From Euptelea pleiosperma (taxonomy: Eukaryota > Streptophyta > Magnoliopsida > Ranunculales > Eupteleaceae): 64,000 nt of DNA. Below the pieces are notes generated by a model. That model was given only the letters and a program-made list of their open reading frames with translations, did no database searches and was not told where the DNA came from. Positions 36,301 to 48,093 of the stretch are shown here, in pieces; the first letter of the stretch is position 1, and every line of letters starts with the position of its first letter. The stretch covers positions 3,665,259 through 3,729,258 of the forward strand of contig CM068553.1 in the NCBI GenBank assembly GCA_035048495.1. Reading direction: 5' to 3'. Both the position numbers and the translations under genes were made by a program.

Positions 36301-39300
36301 CCATGGAGTCAGTGGGCCCAGATGGCAGCGGTGAGTAACAAAAATCGTGCTTCCACACGCCAAAAAGTGTGAGGTATGCCTTGTTACATACCCTAATTAT
36401 AACATACCCTTAATGAAGGGTGGAGGAGTAAAAGTACATGTAGAGAGACAGATTAATCTATCTTTAATAATATTCACGAATCCCCCCAACACTCCTCCTC
36501 GAGCTATAGTATAGATGTCAGTCATGAGTCTAACTCATTCTCTGCTTGGTTGTTTTTCTCCTCGGTGCACTTTTTTAGACACTAGCATGTAGGATGGGAC
36601 ATGGGTAGCATGTTAATTTTCAAAATTTTGGAAATATCTCACTTGTGCTACATGGGTTTGGGTATCTATGTGATTTTGATTAACTGAAAAAGGAATAATG
36701 GGATGGGGATGTTCACAAACCTTTTCATATTAGCTTGAATTGTTTGATATTAGGAACACAACTTAGGAGAAATCTAGAATCTGAGTTGTGAAGACTACAT
36801 ATTTGTTATAAATGCGTAGCTAAACATTTAGTACACATGCAAGGGCTGGATCCACCATTAAGGTTCTTACCTATGATATCCCTTGTACAAAGTTGATCCA
36901 GACAAATGATCACAACCATCTGATGTATTGTATTCTTTTGAGTAGTCAGAAACATAATGTAAATGTTCCATAAGAAAATCTATGAAATATGGTTAGGATC
37001 ATCCAGTCGGCTCAATTTTTGCCTGTGAGATCTCTTGGGTGGGACCTATAGAATGTTGGGTCCTTCCCCATACATTTGCAATGTTGACAGGTGTGCTGTT
37101 TATGAACTGTATTAAAGGCTATAATACCCGAGTATAACTTATTATGACGCTTTATATTTCAACTCTTAGAAAATCAATTGATGCATTTGTAATGACTCAA
37201 CTATTATGGTTCAGGATTGTGCGAGGTATATAGACCTACCTTACAAGGAAAGCACAATAGATGTCCACTGTCAAAATCAAAAGAGATTTATGCAAAACAA
37301 AAAAAATCCTCGATATCTTAAGACCTTCCTTGACCTCCATTCTAACCATTCTCTCTCAAGCATGTTGTGAAGATTCATGAGACAATTAGTATGTTAGCAA
37401 CCTTCTAATACAACGAAATTTGAATTGCTGAGGCTCAAGCTTTCCAATGTGAACCTTCATTTTAGCGTCGCCGTTAATTTTTCACTAACGGCTTTGAAAC
37501 TCCTAGATTCTAGAATTGAACTTCAATTGATTTTTCAGCATCTAATCACTTTGTATTGCATATACCATTTGCTTTTTTGAATCGGGGTGTGTGCTTCATA
37601 AGTGAATCTTGTCCTTTGAACATTCTGCCAGTAAAATTGAAGATGGTTTCTTCTACTGCAATATTGTCTAGGAACTTGAAGAATCAGATAAAATGGACGA
37701 GGACAGACAAGTCATTGAGGAGCTTCAAGCGAATTACGATTATCAAAGAGCTCAAATATTACGTTTGGAAAAAGCTCTGAAGCAAGCAATAGCTACTCAG
37801 GAGGACGTTAAGAACATCAACAGCAGTGAACTGCAGAAGTCAAAGGAAATCATTAATGACCTAAAGAAAAAACTTGCAAGCTGTACGAGCACAATTGATG
37901 CCAAAAATGTTGAACTTTCGAATCTTCAGACTGCTCTTGGACAGTACTATGCTGAAACTGAAGCCAAGGTAGACTTTATATCGTGTCTACATGCTTAATC
38001 TATTAGGGATGTGTGATCCAGAACAATGAACAATGTTTAGATTATAGTTTGATGTAGGTTTTAACTTGTTTGTGCATAGGAACGCCTAGAGAGAGATTTG
38101 GCTCTGGCAAGAGAAGAATCAGCTAAACTCTCTGAATTGTTGAAGGTATGACCCTCACCCTCTCTTTTTTTCGATGGATATGAACCTTGCTTTCTGAACA
38201 TCTTTTAATATGATTAATAAATCCACATCCATAACTTCTCTTGTACCAAAGTATGTCCTACATGAGTCCATTTATTTTTTGCTTCTAGAAAGGTTTTTTG
38301 TGTTTATATCTGCCTGCTATGAATTCTTTTTGTTCTTTCACCATAGATGCTACTGCCGAGTTTTTTTTTCTTCTTTGGGAACATGGTTTATGAGGAGTTA
38401 TAGACTGATGTACTATTAGTATGACTGAAGCTAAGTGATGTTTAAGATCCGGTTATAATATGCAACTTACAAGACATCATCATCATCATCATCATAAGCC
38501 TTTTCCCAACGGTATGGGGTCGGCTGCACAAATCGTGTTCCTCCATTCAATCTTGCCTAAAGCCATCTCTTCTGTTAAGGCAAGTTTCTTGAAATCTCCT
38601 CTCAGAACCTCACTCCATGTTCGTTTTGGCCTTCCCCTCGCCCTGTTAGGCCTTTCGACTCGCATAGTTCTCTTCACTGCGCTGTCATTGGTTTTCGTTG
38701 TACATGACCAAATATCTCAATCGACTTTCCTTCATTTTTTCGCTTATTGGGGATACTATATTTTCACGAATACGTTCATTTCTAATTTTTTCTTGTCTTA
38801 CCACACACCTATCTCAACATCCCCATCTCGACTATACTCATTTTATGAACTTATTTCTTTGTTGCCTAACATTCTGCTCTATAAAGCTTCGCTGATCTTA
38901 TTGTCGTCTTATAGAATTTTTTAGTTAGTCTCATTGGAACATGTCGATCACAGCACTCCAGAAGTACATCTCCACTTTAGCTACCCCACTCTAATTCTAT
39001 GGGCAACATCCTCTTCAATCTCTCATTCCTTATGAATAAATGAACCAAGGTAACAAAATTGGTCACTTCGAGGTATCTCTTGGTTGTCAATTTTAATTGG
39101 CGGATCATCTCTATGTGCATCCTTACTAGAATTGTATTCCATATACTTTGTTTTGGTTCGACTTATTTTAAAACCTCTAGATTCCAAAACATTCCTCTAG
39201 AGTTCTAGTTTTGCATTTACCTTATCCCTAATCTCGTCAACAATTACTATGTCATATGCAATAACGTACATCAGAGGACCTCATCTTGGATATGAGGAGT

Positions 39301-42300
39301 TACTTTATCTATAATTAAAGCAAATAGGTATGGACTTAGGGTTGATCCTTAATGTAATCTCACTATGATTGGAAACTCACTTGTCTCACCACCAATTGTT
39401 CTAACACTAGTTTTTGCTCGCTCCCTCATACATATCTTTAATGATGTCAATATACCAATTTGGTGGCTCTCTTCTTTTCCAATGCCTACCAAATTAATTC
39501 TCTAGGGACTCTATCATATGCTTTTTCTAAGTCAATAAAGACCATGTGGAGATTATTCCTCTTTTCTCTAAAGTTTTCTTTCATTTGTCTAAGAAGATTG
39601 CCATGATGGTCGACCTTCCTGGCATAAGTCCAAATTGGTTTTTAGAAATTCTTGTCTTTTTTCTTAATTGCTCCATCACTCCTTCCCATAGTTTCGTAGT
39701 GTGACTCATAAGTTTGATGCCAAGGTAGTTTCTGCAACTCTGTACGTCTCATTTGGTCTCGTATATAGGCACTATAGTTCTTCTCATTCACTTGGCATTT
39801 TTCTTGTCTTCAAGATATTGTCTTCTCATTCCTAAGTAAAACGATGTTTATTTGGTTCATATTTGTTCTATTTTCAAACATAATTAAATGTTCATCTCTC
39901 TTTTTAAAGTATGTGTTTGCTATTGTAAGATCATATGCCATCGCAAATTCAAGGATTGCACTTCCCATTTCATTTTTTTCTCCAAACCTATATCCTCCGT
40001 GCACCCTTTCATATCCTCTACTTTCCTACATGCCCATTTAAGTCCCCTCCTATAATTATCCCATCTCTATCAAGAATTTTTTACAACAATCCATCTATGT
40101 TTCATATCCTCTACTTTCCTTCCCTACATGCCCATTTAAGTCCCCTCCTATAATTATCCTATCTCTATCAAGAATTTTTTACAACAATCCATCTATGTTT
40201 TTCCAAAATTATCTCTTAATGCTTTCGCTTGAGTTTCATGAGCACTAATTATGTTAATAATCTCTTCACTATACCTATTTTTATTGACAACAACATATCG
40301 CCTATTCTCTTTACTCCTACAACTTTTCATATCGATATCTACACAATTATTCCTACCCTATTTTTATTTTTATTTTCTCCTATGTACATGGTTTAAATTT
40401 TGGAATGTTTCGTATGTTTCGTTTCGGTTTGTTTCGTTGAGACAAACCGAGACATTACGATACAATCCAAAAAAAAAAAAAAAACAGATAAAAAATATGA
40501 TTTCATGATTTTGGGAATTTTTCTAAGTGTTTTGGAATGTTCCGTAATATTTCAGAATGTTTTGGGAATGTTTCGGAAATTTCGTTGTTTCGCGGCTTTC
40601 GCCATTTCATGAGTGTTTTGTTTCGTTTTGGAGTTTGTCTCGGTTTTTCACTCGACTGAGACATTCCTCCGAAACGAAATTTTAAACCTTGGTTACACCA
40701 GAGTCTATAACTATCTATTTTCTTAGCTTTTCCCCCTTCCCACTTTGTCTCTTGTAAACAGACTGTGTTAACTCTCCTTTTTATTGTGTGGACAAAAATC
40801 AAGCTCTTGCTTGTTAAAGTCCCAACATTCCAAGTCGCAAGTCGAATCCTACTCTGATGGACTAACTTTTTTACCCTCATTTGTCCAGTATGGTGTGGGA
40901 ACCCTTGCCTACTTTTGACCGCAACCGGGTGTTGTTGCAACGCGTTGTTTCTAGAGTACGCCCTATCCAACCCTTGCCTACTGCAACCGGGTGTCGCTGC
41001 AGTGCGTTGCTTCCAGGGAACGCCCTAGCATGAGGTGGATTTAATAATGGATCAGTTTTCATGGTATGATTTGGCAAAAGTTTTACGCCGGCTGCCAACC
41101 TGACGTAAGACAGAGATGAAATTATATGAGGCAACTCCTTGCAAAACCAGCTGAAATTTCTGCATGATTGTGTTGTAATTGTGGAAGATAATTACAACTG
41201 AAACCTTAGCACGTCAAAAGTATATGTACAGAGAAAAGATCCAAATAAACAGGAATATACTAATATTATTTAACCCTTCTTTTTATTTTCAATGCTATTG
41301 ACTCATTTTTACATTATGCTTTTATATATCTACCATTGAGTACCCAATATAAAATTGCCTCAAACATTAGCATTAGTTTTTTCTGTGATGAGAATTATTT
41401 GCATAATGAAAAGATATGTTCATTTCTAAAATTTCCTGGAAATCTTACCGACTGTGCTTTCGCTAGGATGCAAATCAACGGGTTGAGATATCAAAGCGAG
41501 AAAAGGGAGAAATAGTGACGAAGCTTTCACAAGCTGAAAGGATGTTATCAGAAGGAAAACAGACAAGATGTAAGCTGGAGGAAGACAATGCAAAATTACG
41601 TCGAGCTCTTGAGCATAGCATGACAAGGCTTAATAGGATGTCAGTGGATTCAGATTACTTTGTGGACAGGTTAGGCTCTTAATCTTGTAAATTAAGTTTT
41701 CCCTGTTCTGAAATTGGGCCTTGGTTCCCATCTTTTTCTTGCCATTTGCTAGTGAATACGAAGATAGCTTGTAATTTATGAACAATGTTGGGCCTAATTT
41801 TTTGAAAATATGGTGAAAATAAGTTGGCCTTGTCATTTTGTTCTTCCAGTCTGGAAAAAGAGGAGGTATTTAAACTGGAAAAGAAATACCCCTACTCAAG
41901 CATGTGAATAATTCTTTTCTTAACCTGTGCATATATGGATGGAAAGAAAACCAATGCTACACTGAATTGGAATTGGCAAGACAAAACTAGCTGCAAACGT
42001 GATATCATCTTTAATGAGGGTAGTTCGTTTATCTTATTCTTTTTAACCTTTTTTATTTATTAATGAATGACAATAGGCATGCATATTTTCCCCATTGTTA
42101 TTTTTAACTAATTTAAGATTCATCTGCACCTGGCTTCATTCTATTACCTATCTTATGTTAATGTTTAATTGAAGGTTATTGCTTGGTTATTGTTCAAGGT
42201 TGAATTTGTTTTATTGGGGGAAATTCCACATTTATTATTATTATTTTCTTTTCTTGGTTCTACTGGAGATGGAAATCATGTAATGAATAACACTGTTGGC

Positions 42301-44517
42301 AGGCGCATTGTGATCAAATTACTGGTGACCTACTTTCAAAGAAACCACAGCAAAGAGGTAGGATATTTTCTCCTTTTGCAGGATGTTCATTGTATAGCAA
42401 AGATTCATCTGAAGAGGAAAACGTGCCTCAGGAGGTGAGGATAGGATAGCCACCCTCTCATCCTCCACTGTACATGAGGTCAAATGCAGGGCTGTAGGAG
42501 CCCACCATTGGATGAATCCTCACTTAGGAAATCTAGTAATGCAAATATTGTGTTCAAATTGGATGATTCTAAGTCCTTAACTGTCCAATGCTACATTGTT
42601 TTGGAGTCTAAATATGTGACGAAATGGTCCTCTAAAGAAGTTCTCAGATTGGATGGTTAGGATTATGTAGTAGGGTCAATTTTTTTTCATAGATGGTCTC
42701 CTTTACCATACCCATCAATTGGGGGGCGCCAATCACTCTACATGTGGGTCATGTGTACAGCAGAGGCGGGGAGGACTGCTTCTTCCCGTCTCCATCCTGA
42801 TGTAAATATTCTCTGAAATGGGGTGTCTTAGAAGAAGGAAAGTAGGGTTTCCTTCCAGGACATGAAAAGGGCAAATTCTGGAGGGTTGCCAGTTCATGCT
42901 CATGAAATGATTACCAAATCTGGAGATCACCAGGTTTTGGATCTTATGGTTCGCATGCTGGGATTCTCTGAGGAAGACAAGCAAAGAATAGGTGTTGCTC
43001 AGCAAGGTGCAGGTAAAGGTGTTGTTCGGGGTGTCTTGGGTCTACCTGGACGCCTTGTTGGTGGCATCTTGGGAGGAAGCTCACGCGAAGTAACTGCTCA
43101 CATGCCATCTGAAAACCAGGTTAGCTTTTATTTGATGAATCTGGGTCCTATAGTCATTATAGACACATGTTGTCACAGGTTTCTTGGTCCATTCTGAAGA
43201 AATTGTTCATTTACTCTTTATCAAATTCATCCAATTTGTTAGTAGTGATAACACACCACGTGATCCTTCTGTAAATATGTTGCACATGCTCAGTCCAGTC
43301 AGTGGGCTCCACCTGGGAGATACCCTAGCCCAAAGGACAGACGATCCACGAAGACTGATGGTTAGGATAATTTGGTTGGACAATCATATTCTTTGGATGG
43401 TCTGGAGCTCTCTACATTGGACCAGAAGTTACGCATTTATGAATCACCCATACATCTGAGTTCTGATACTACTAACCATATGAAATGTTGACCTAAGGTA
43501 ATGGTTTAATTGGATGGTGTGGATTTTTCAAATTTATGTCAACTTTTCAGGAGGTTAGGGATGTCATAATGGACTTTTTTTTAGGATGGTCTCCACATTA
43601 TGGACAACTCAATGTGCGGTTGGATTCTCCAACATGATTTTCATATGGGCCCTAGCTGGGATAAAGTTACTAATGCTTTTTGACTTGTAAAATGACACAC
43701 GGTCGTGGGGACCACATGCAGATGATATATGTTCTTTTTATACAAATATTTTAATTATATTACTCATTTTGAATCTCCATAACCGATTTATATATATGGC
43801 CCACTAAAATAGTCCTATAGTAAAAAATTATTGTTTTTCTACTGCTGACTTGATTAAAGCCTATATGCAAAAATATCACATCTAGTCTGTGAAACCATAC
43901 TGTTTTATTGGAGCGGAAGAGCTGACCTTCAATAGGGAAATGATGTATCTTCTAAGCATGAATAATTCTACACTGAAAGGCCAATGAAATGGTTGGTTCT
44001 TTGGCCAAAGAAGAGAGTAGTTGCTTCTCAGTGACTTTCTTCCTCCCCTATTTTTCCTTTTTATTCTATTGATAGTCTTTTTGTGGATTGATTACCCTGT
44101 TTTTTGTTTCTCTTTTTTTTACCAATAAAATGTTAATCATCCAAAACCTAACTCCCTGCAAGCTGGTATCTCTATTGGATTTCTTCTCAAATCAGGTTTC
44201 CAGACTATAATAATCTCTTTTTGGCTTTGCAATTTTCACACCCTTCTATTTTTCAGTCCTTTGCAGATCTGTGGGTCGATTTTCTTCTCAAAGAAACTGA
44301 AGAAAGAGAGAGAAGGGAATCAATGGAAGCCACTGGGGGATCTAAGATTGATGCACAGGGTAGAAGTATGGGCACCAGATGGGATGCTGCACCGATGTCT
44401 GACCACAGAACGAACATGTCTAGTGCTACTTGTAGTATTCCAAGGATAAATCCCTTAGCGAATCAGAACACGAATTCCCACTCCTCTAGAGGAAATCTGC
44501 AGCAGCAAGATCATTAG
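24354..44517 (+). CDS. GC4: Golgi golgin with GRAB domain (golgin candidate 3/4), 13 coding exons
   Basis: Exons: 24354-24563, 28604-28702, 29795-29866, 30763-30960, 31266-31401, 31486-31550, 32807-32977, 33161-33274, 35125-35268, 37672-37968, 38080-38145, then 41467-41669 joined with 42303-42357, 42934-43119 and 44257-44517, all GT-AG and in frame; 758 aa (Arabidopsis GC4 is about 725 as I recall). The N-terminus MMWSTIANFKENLNQIAFEV is the family signature; an M one codon later could also start. Residues 70-560 are heptad-rich coiled coil (QTALGQYYAE motif in exon 10). About 560-640 is the GRAB (GRIP-related Arf-binding) domain: MTRLNRMS, VIKLLVTYFQRNHSKEVLDL, MLGFSEEDKQRIG. It is expected to tether at the Golgi by binding ARF1-type GTPases. 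Introns 1, 6, 8, 9 and 11 carry transposons. GC3 is an equally possible ortholog. There are 15 exon intervals, the first 11 and last 4 listed. Confidence 0.92.
25632..26924 (+). mobile_element. 5'-truncated Ty1/copia remnant in golgin intron 1
   Basis: It begins inside the reverse transcriptase with SPRVWFDKFSQVV. It retains the catalytic YVDDIV motif near 25760, then a 1-bp frameshift near 26024 and the DDPERYRRLVGKLIYL segment. RNase H follows, with VAKSSAKAEYR and later ADMLTKTL. A purine tract TTTGAGGGGGAG (26693-26704) precedes a TG-starting 3' LTR (from 26705, inferred to end GACA at 26924). Stop codons near 26465 and beyond show decay. Gag, protease, integrase and the 5' LTR are absent. 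Same strand as the golgin gene. Confidence 0.85.
26924..26962 (+). repeat. (TG)n followed by (GGGT)n microsatellite
   Basis: A TG run of about 20 bp, then GGGTGGGTGGGTGGGG, directly after the inferred copia LTR end. Intronic simple sequence. Confidence 0.8.
27367..27625. mobile_element. Mutator-type MITE in golgin intron 1
   Basis: A 259-bp element with nearly perfect 50-bp terminal inverted repeats, GGGAAATTCTATTTGCACCC... mirrored at the right end, followed inward by CCAAAAGCACCCCGACC. It is flanked by TTTTTGCAA (27358-27366) and TTTTTGCAT (27626-27634), a 9-bp target duplication with one mismatch, as expected for Mutator-like elements. The centre is a second, CT/GA- and CCCACAG-rich palindrome. 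Open frames through it simply read the inverted repeats. Confidence 0.85.
31710..32655 (-). mobile_element. internally deleted Ty1/copia element in golgin intron 6
   Basis: On the - strand: a TG...CA 5' LTR at about 32655-32450 ending CTCTTACA, then TGGTATCAGAGC (32441-32430), the primer-binding site complementary to initiator tRNA-Met. A short leader follows and then, after a large deletion, the RNase H end at 32290-31830 (LVTWKSKK, KLHCDNQATIHIASNPVF, VKSEDQLVDLFTKAL). A second LTR-like sequence (TGTTGGAAGAG... to ...CTTACA, 31873-31710) follows but is not clearly the same LTR, so this may be a composite of two copia families. The polypurine tract appears deleted. No target duplication found. 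Confidence 0.75.
33615..33725 (+). mobile_element. tRNA-derived SINE in golgin intron 8
   Basis: The head has an A box (TAGCTTAGTTGGTCAAG, 33630-33646) and a B box (GGGTTCAAGTCCC, 33674-33686), both close to the pol III promoter consensus, and the element ends in an A-run. It is flanked by a perfect 11-bp duplication ACATATATACA (33604-33614 and 33726-33736). It shares CGTCCAA, GGGGGGTTGTACCCA and AAAGACCTGGGTTC with the copy at 11401-11535. It cannot fold as a tRNA: no acceptor stem. Confidence 0.85.
33886..34266 (+). repeat. tandem duplication in golgin intron 8
   Basis: A 178-bp unit beginning ATGTACCGTCATTTGTGG and ending TTGGTATCCCATGCC is repeated immediately (copy 2 starts at 34064 and carries about 25 extra bases, GAGAGGGGTTGTCG and flanking bases). 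Each copy contains TTGGTATCAAGAGGGTC, which resembles a retrotransposon primer-binding site, so the unit may come from an LTR-element leader. Confidence 0.8.
36009..36388. mobile_element. foldback MITE, family B, copy 2, in golgin intron 9
   Basis: A 380-bp inverted repeat with TGTAACACGGCATACCTCAT at the left and the inverse of TGTAACAAGGCATACCTCAC at the right. Inside each end are the shared blocks GTGGAAGCACGATTTTTG, CCATCTGGGCCCACTGACT and GGATGTTTAGCCCACCCCTT. The arms are closer to each other than in the copy at 20074-20432, suggesting a younger insertion. Confidence 0.8.
40011..40200. repeat. 93-bp tandem duplication within the RTE element
   Basis: Two consecutive copies beginning ATATCCTCTACTTTCC and ending AACAATCCATCTATGTTT (40011-40103 and 40104-40200). 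The second has four extra bases (TTCC). It arose after the LINE lost function or helped break it. Confidence 0.85.
40387..40691. mobile_element. small inverted-repeat element nested in the RTE
   Basis: CATGGTTTAAATTTTGGAAT at the left faces CGAAATTTTAAACCTTG at the right. The interior repeats GTTTCG/GAAACG words many times. It interrupts the RTE endonuclease region. Its ends resemble the miniature elements at 61681-62014 and 62836-63065, but I saw no target duplication here. Confidence 0.5.
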
Positions 44518-47500
44518 GGCACCGAGTTCTCAATGGTTCCCCTTACATCATCAGTTCCTCCGTCCTTGAATCTTAAGGATGCTCCAAAGATACTGAAACT
44601 ATGCCGGATCATGTAATTAATTGAGGTAAAGAGATCATTTGTGGATGCAATTCTGTAAATATTTTTGGTCAATTCCTCCTCCGTTTTAAAATGAAGGGAC
44701 TTGTCTTGCTTTGGTTGTTTGTAATCTCCTTTTATGCTCAGAAAAAAATAATATGGGGGGTGGTCCAAAAGAATGGGATAAATTGGGTGGTTTGCATCAT
44801 CTGATGGCATCTATCACTGGCAAATGAAACGTCCGAGATAGAAGCGGGCCACATCAAATAAGAACAAACCAGTCTCCCTCTCTCTGGTTGTAAGCTGGAA
44901 TCAAAATTAGAGATTACTGCTGTAAGTTGGGACAAGTGCTGTCCAGTTGAGTCAACGGGCCCAATTTCCGAATCATGCAGCTTACTACCCTGTCCAGTGG
45001 ATGAAGCTAAATCAGACAATTCATCGGGACCGTTATAGCAGGTCACAACTAAGTCAAAAACAGTCAAGAGTATCATTTTTTTTCGTAGATAACCTCAACA
45101 ACTTTTAAAACTAATGGCTGTTATAACGGTAATCCCATTTTTAGGATTTGGGTGTTACTTTTGAAATAAAGAAATGGGGTAGGGCGGTATTTTAGTTATA
45201 GAGGCCGTTTCTAAAACAATGCTCAAAAGTAATAATAAATAAAAATAAAAATAAAAATGGTCCTCCCTCAAAAGAGGCTAAAAGCTTGTCCAGTGGAACA
45301 TATAGAATGATAAGAGGCCTTGAGCTTCTTTCCTTTTTGGTTGTAAATTTGGGAGCGAAGCACCAAACTAATGATGCCATAGCACGTACCAAAAGTAAAA
45401 GATGACATAACCCAACATCAATACATTAACCTCTAAAGCCAATTAGGGTGTGTTTTGTGGGGCCCGGTCCCAACGTTTCGGAACCCTCTTTGTTTAACAC
45501 CATAAAGTTTCAATTTCAGTTGTCGGGGTGCTACTATATGGGTTTCCATTTAAGAGTGCAGTGCACTACGAGGGACTGGCCAAACATACGTACGATCAGT
45601 ATCCACTAAGAGTGTGCCACATGGCTCGTACTGTGACAAGTTTTTCTCCCATTTCTACACTTGAAAAACAACAGTACAACACAACTAAAAATCATTACTA
45701 GTCACATCTAATCACCAACATCTGCCCCAAAAAAATGGACTTAAACCAAAAAAAACAGCCATTTACCCCCGTAAACAAATCATGTTTTTATCTTCAAGTG
45801 GTTCCAAGTCAGCACACCTGTGCTAGCATGGAGGAAGTTTATGTAACCATCATCAGATGGGTCCCACCTAGGCAAAAAAATGCACCAATCTGACGGAATA
45901 TCCTAACCATTCAATCTATCAGAACTAAACAATGGGCTTTTAAGAGTTCTGAGGGGACAAGACTACGTGCATGTACCACACAATCCAAGAGCCTATCAAT
46001 CCACCGACCACAGATCTACACGTCATTTCCCACTAAAAATTACATTCAGCATTGGCATGGTTCAAGCTTCAAATGATGTGATCCATCAAGTGTTGGTAGG
46101 GATCCTCAACAAAGTTGCAGCAATAGATGTACTTCATTATGAAGTTCACTGGAACAGCAAAACGAAAAGGGCACGCATTGATCCCCATCAAGCATAGCAT
46201 AGGTTGGCATCTCTGTAAAGATGAGAACGTAGGCCCCTACCACAGACGACTTTTCTAGAAATGAATTCGTATGCCAAAAAGTTTTTGAACTAGAAAACTT
46301 ATATGGACATCCAGGAGAAAAAACCATTTCTAGAAAACTTGGCGGCGGACCAACATACAGGGCCACAATTTAAAAGATACACTAAGTTGTACAAATAGAA
46401 CTTCATGGTTGCTTGAATTAGATACCGGAGGAAAGCACAAAATGGATACACAGCTTGCTGCTCGATATAAATGAGGATGCATACAAACATATTAAATTTG
46501 ATCCCAAGATTGATCTGGGAAATCAGGCGTGCACTCGAGCCGTAGACTGTTGGGTCACTCACTTAAACAATAACTGGTAAATGATTAATATGCCCTTCAC
46601 CATAAATAAATAAATATTTTCTTCCCTATTCCACTGCCTCCTGAAATCCTTTCTCCCAACTCCACTGCCTCCCACTATCAGAAGCTTAAACCCATCTCTA
46701 AAATGGGATTTAAGGTGCCTACCATGCTAAGTATATGGTGCAACAGTAATAGAGAGGCAACAAGAGGATTAAAGGCCTCAAGGATGGCAGTAAAAGTGAG
46801 TTCTGTACTATAGAAGGATTCCACAATAACACTGTTGTGAAGGGCAAGGTAGTGGAGAGGTGGAAGGTTTGTTTTGTAGCAAAAGGAAACGGACGGTGCT
46901 TGGGGCTGGTGCTACTTGGGTACAAGGAGTGACATTAAGAGATAAGAAAACACACAAACAGATTGAGAGGTCTGCCACTGTAACACTGCGAGAATGGTTG
47001 CTTCAATCGGGCATTGGAATTACAAAGAAGTTACAAAGTTGTCGGACTGGAGGGTGGTGAATTGGGGAAGAGACATTTTTTTTTAATGTCAATGACACTT
47101 GCTGCTTCAAACTCTCTTAAGGACCTTCATCCAATCTTACTACATGACATTCATTCAATCTCAAAAATGGGAAACAGTGCTAAAACTGAGCATGCTTGCT
47201 TCATAGCTAATGATATTCCTCAATTATCTAAAAGAACTTCATCATAACATACCATATTCAGTCTTCCATAGCTAATGATATTCCTTAATTATCTAAAGAA
47301 CTTCATTAAATCTGAAGAAATAGTGTTAAAGGGTCCATTCAACATAATCCAAATAAGTTTATCAGTAGTATTATGAAAAACCGTTTTTGCATCACATCTT
47401 TTGTATATCATAAAAGAAAAGGGTGAATTTCTGTTTTTCCCTTTATTTGCAATAAACATAATCAACAATCGCACCCAATTCCAGTGCCTGAAATGCACGT

Positions 47501-48093
47501 CCAGCACAACCATGGCTTAAATCCGAACTACCTTGCCATGTGAGTTCCAACATTCAACACAGTCAAATTATGCTATGTGAACCAAGCTCATCAAGTACAT
47601 GGCCAAGCACTATGCTGCATGTCTCTCAAGTTTCAAAGCCATGTATACTTCTTGCAACATCACTAAACATGCATTGCCTACTTACAAATAAAAACAAGCA
47701 TCAAGCAACCCAAGTGAGAATAACACAACTAATTTTTAGATAGACATGCAAGTCCGACATTACGAGAGAGATTCAGAAACCACATGTAAAAGACACTGAT
47801 CCATATGCAATATAGCAATGTCATCACAGGATTGCTCATATTGTGAAAACATCCATGCAAATACCCCCCATATATGTAGATAGTGTAAACATAAAGAAGA
47901 TCTAAAACTTGAAATCAATACTATAGAATACCAAATTCATCCAAACGGAGAACCCAAAAAACATCAAAGAAAAGAAAAGAGAAACAAAGGTTCTAGCGAA
48001 TAATGGATAAAAAGTAGCAACAACACCTTGAAAAACCACAGCTATCCAAATGTCTGCCAAAACCTACAGATGGCTACAGAATACCTTCCCTTT
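44518..48093. other. spacer between convergent golgin and reticulon genes
   Basis: Contains the 3' regions of both genes and no further gene that I can support. About 45515-45645 holds a fragment of foldback family A (ACTGGCCAAACATACGTACG, GTGTGCCACATGGCTCGTAC). 45800-45920 carries GGGTCCCACCTAGGC text that also appears, altered, at 36960-37060. Other open frames lack motifs. Confidence 0.5.

Larger units (their letters stand above)
38475..41130 (-). mobile_element. decayed RTE-type LINE antisense in golgin intron 11
   Basis: On the - strand the 5' region (41130-40900) has two imperfect copies of a unit with ACACCCGGTTGC and GGCAAGGGTT. The endonuclease start (40850-40700) encodes RIRLATWNVGTLT and VCLQETKWEGGKAK, then DSYRLW. 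RT motif A survives near 39540 as FIDLEKAYDRVPRE. The catalytic box near 39260 reads VIAYDIVIVDE instead of a FADD-type motif, so the first Asp is lost. The C-terminus (38650-38500) encodes ARGRPKRTWSEVLRGDFK and MALGKIEWRN...ADPIPLG, typical of RTE. It ends in an ATC/GAT trinucleotide tail at about 38475-38495. Multiple frameshifts. Confidence 0.85.

Noticed and set aside
44738..45076. 112-codon - strand frame after the golgin gene
   Set aside because: Overlaps the golgin 3' region, has no known motif and no splice context.
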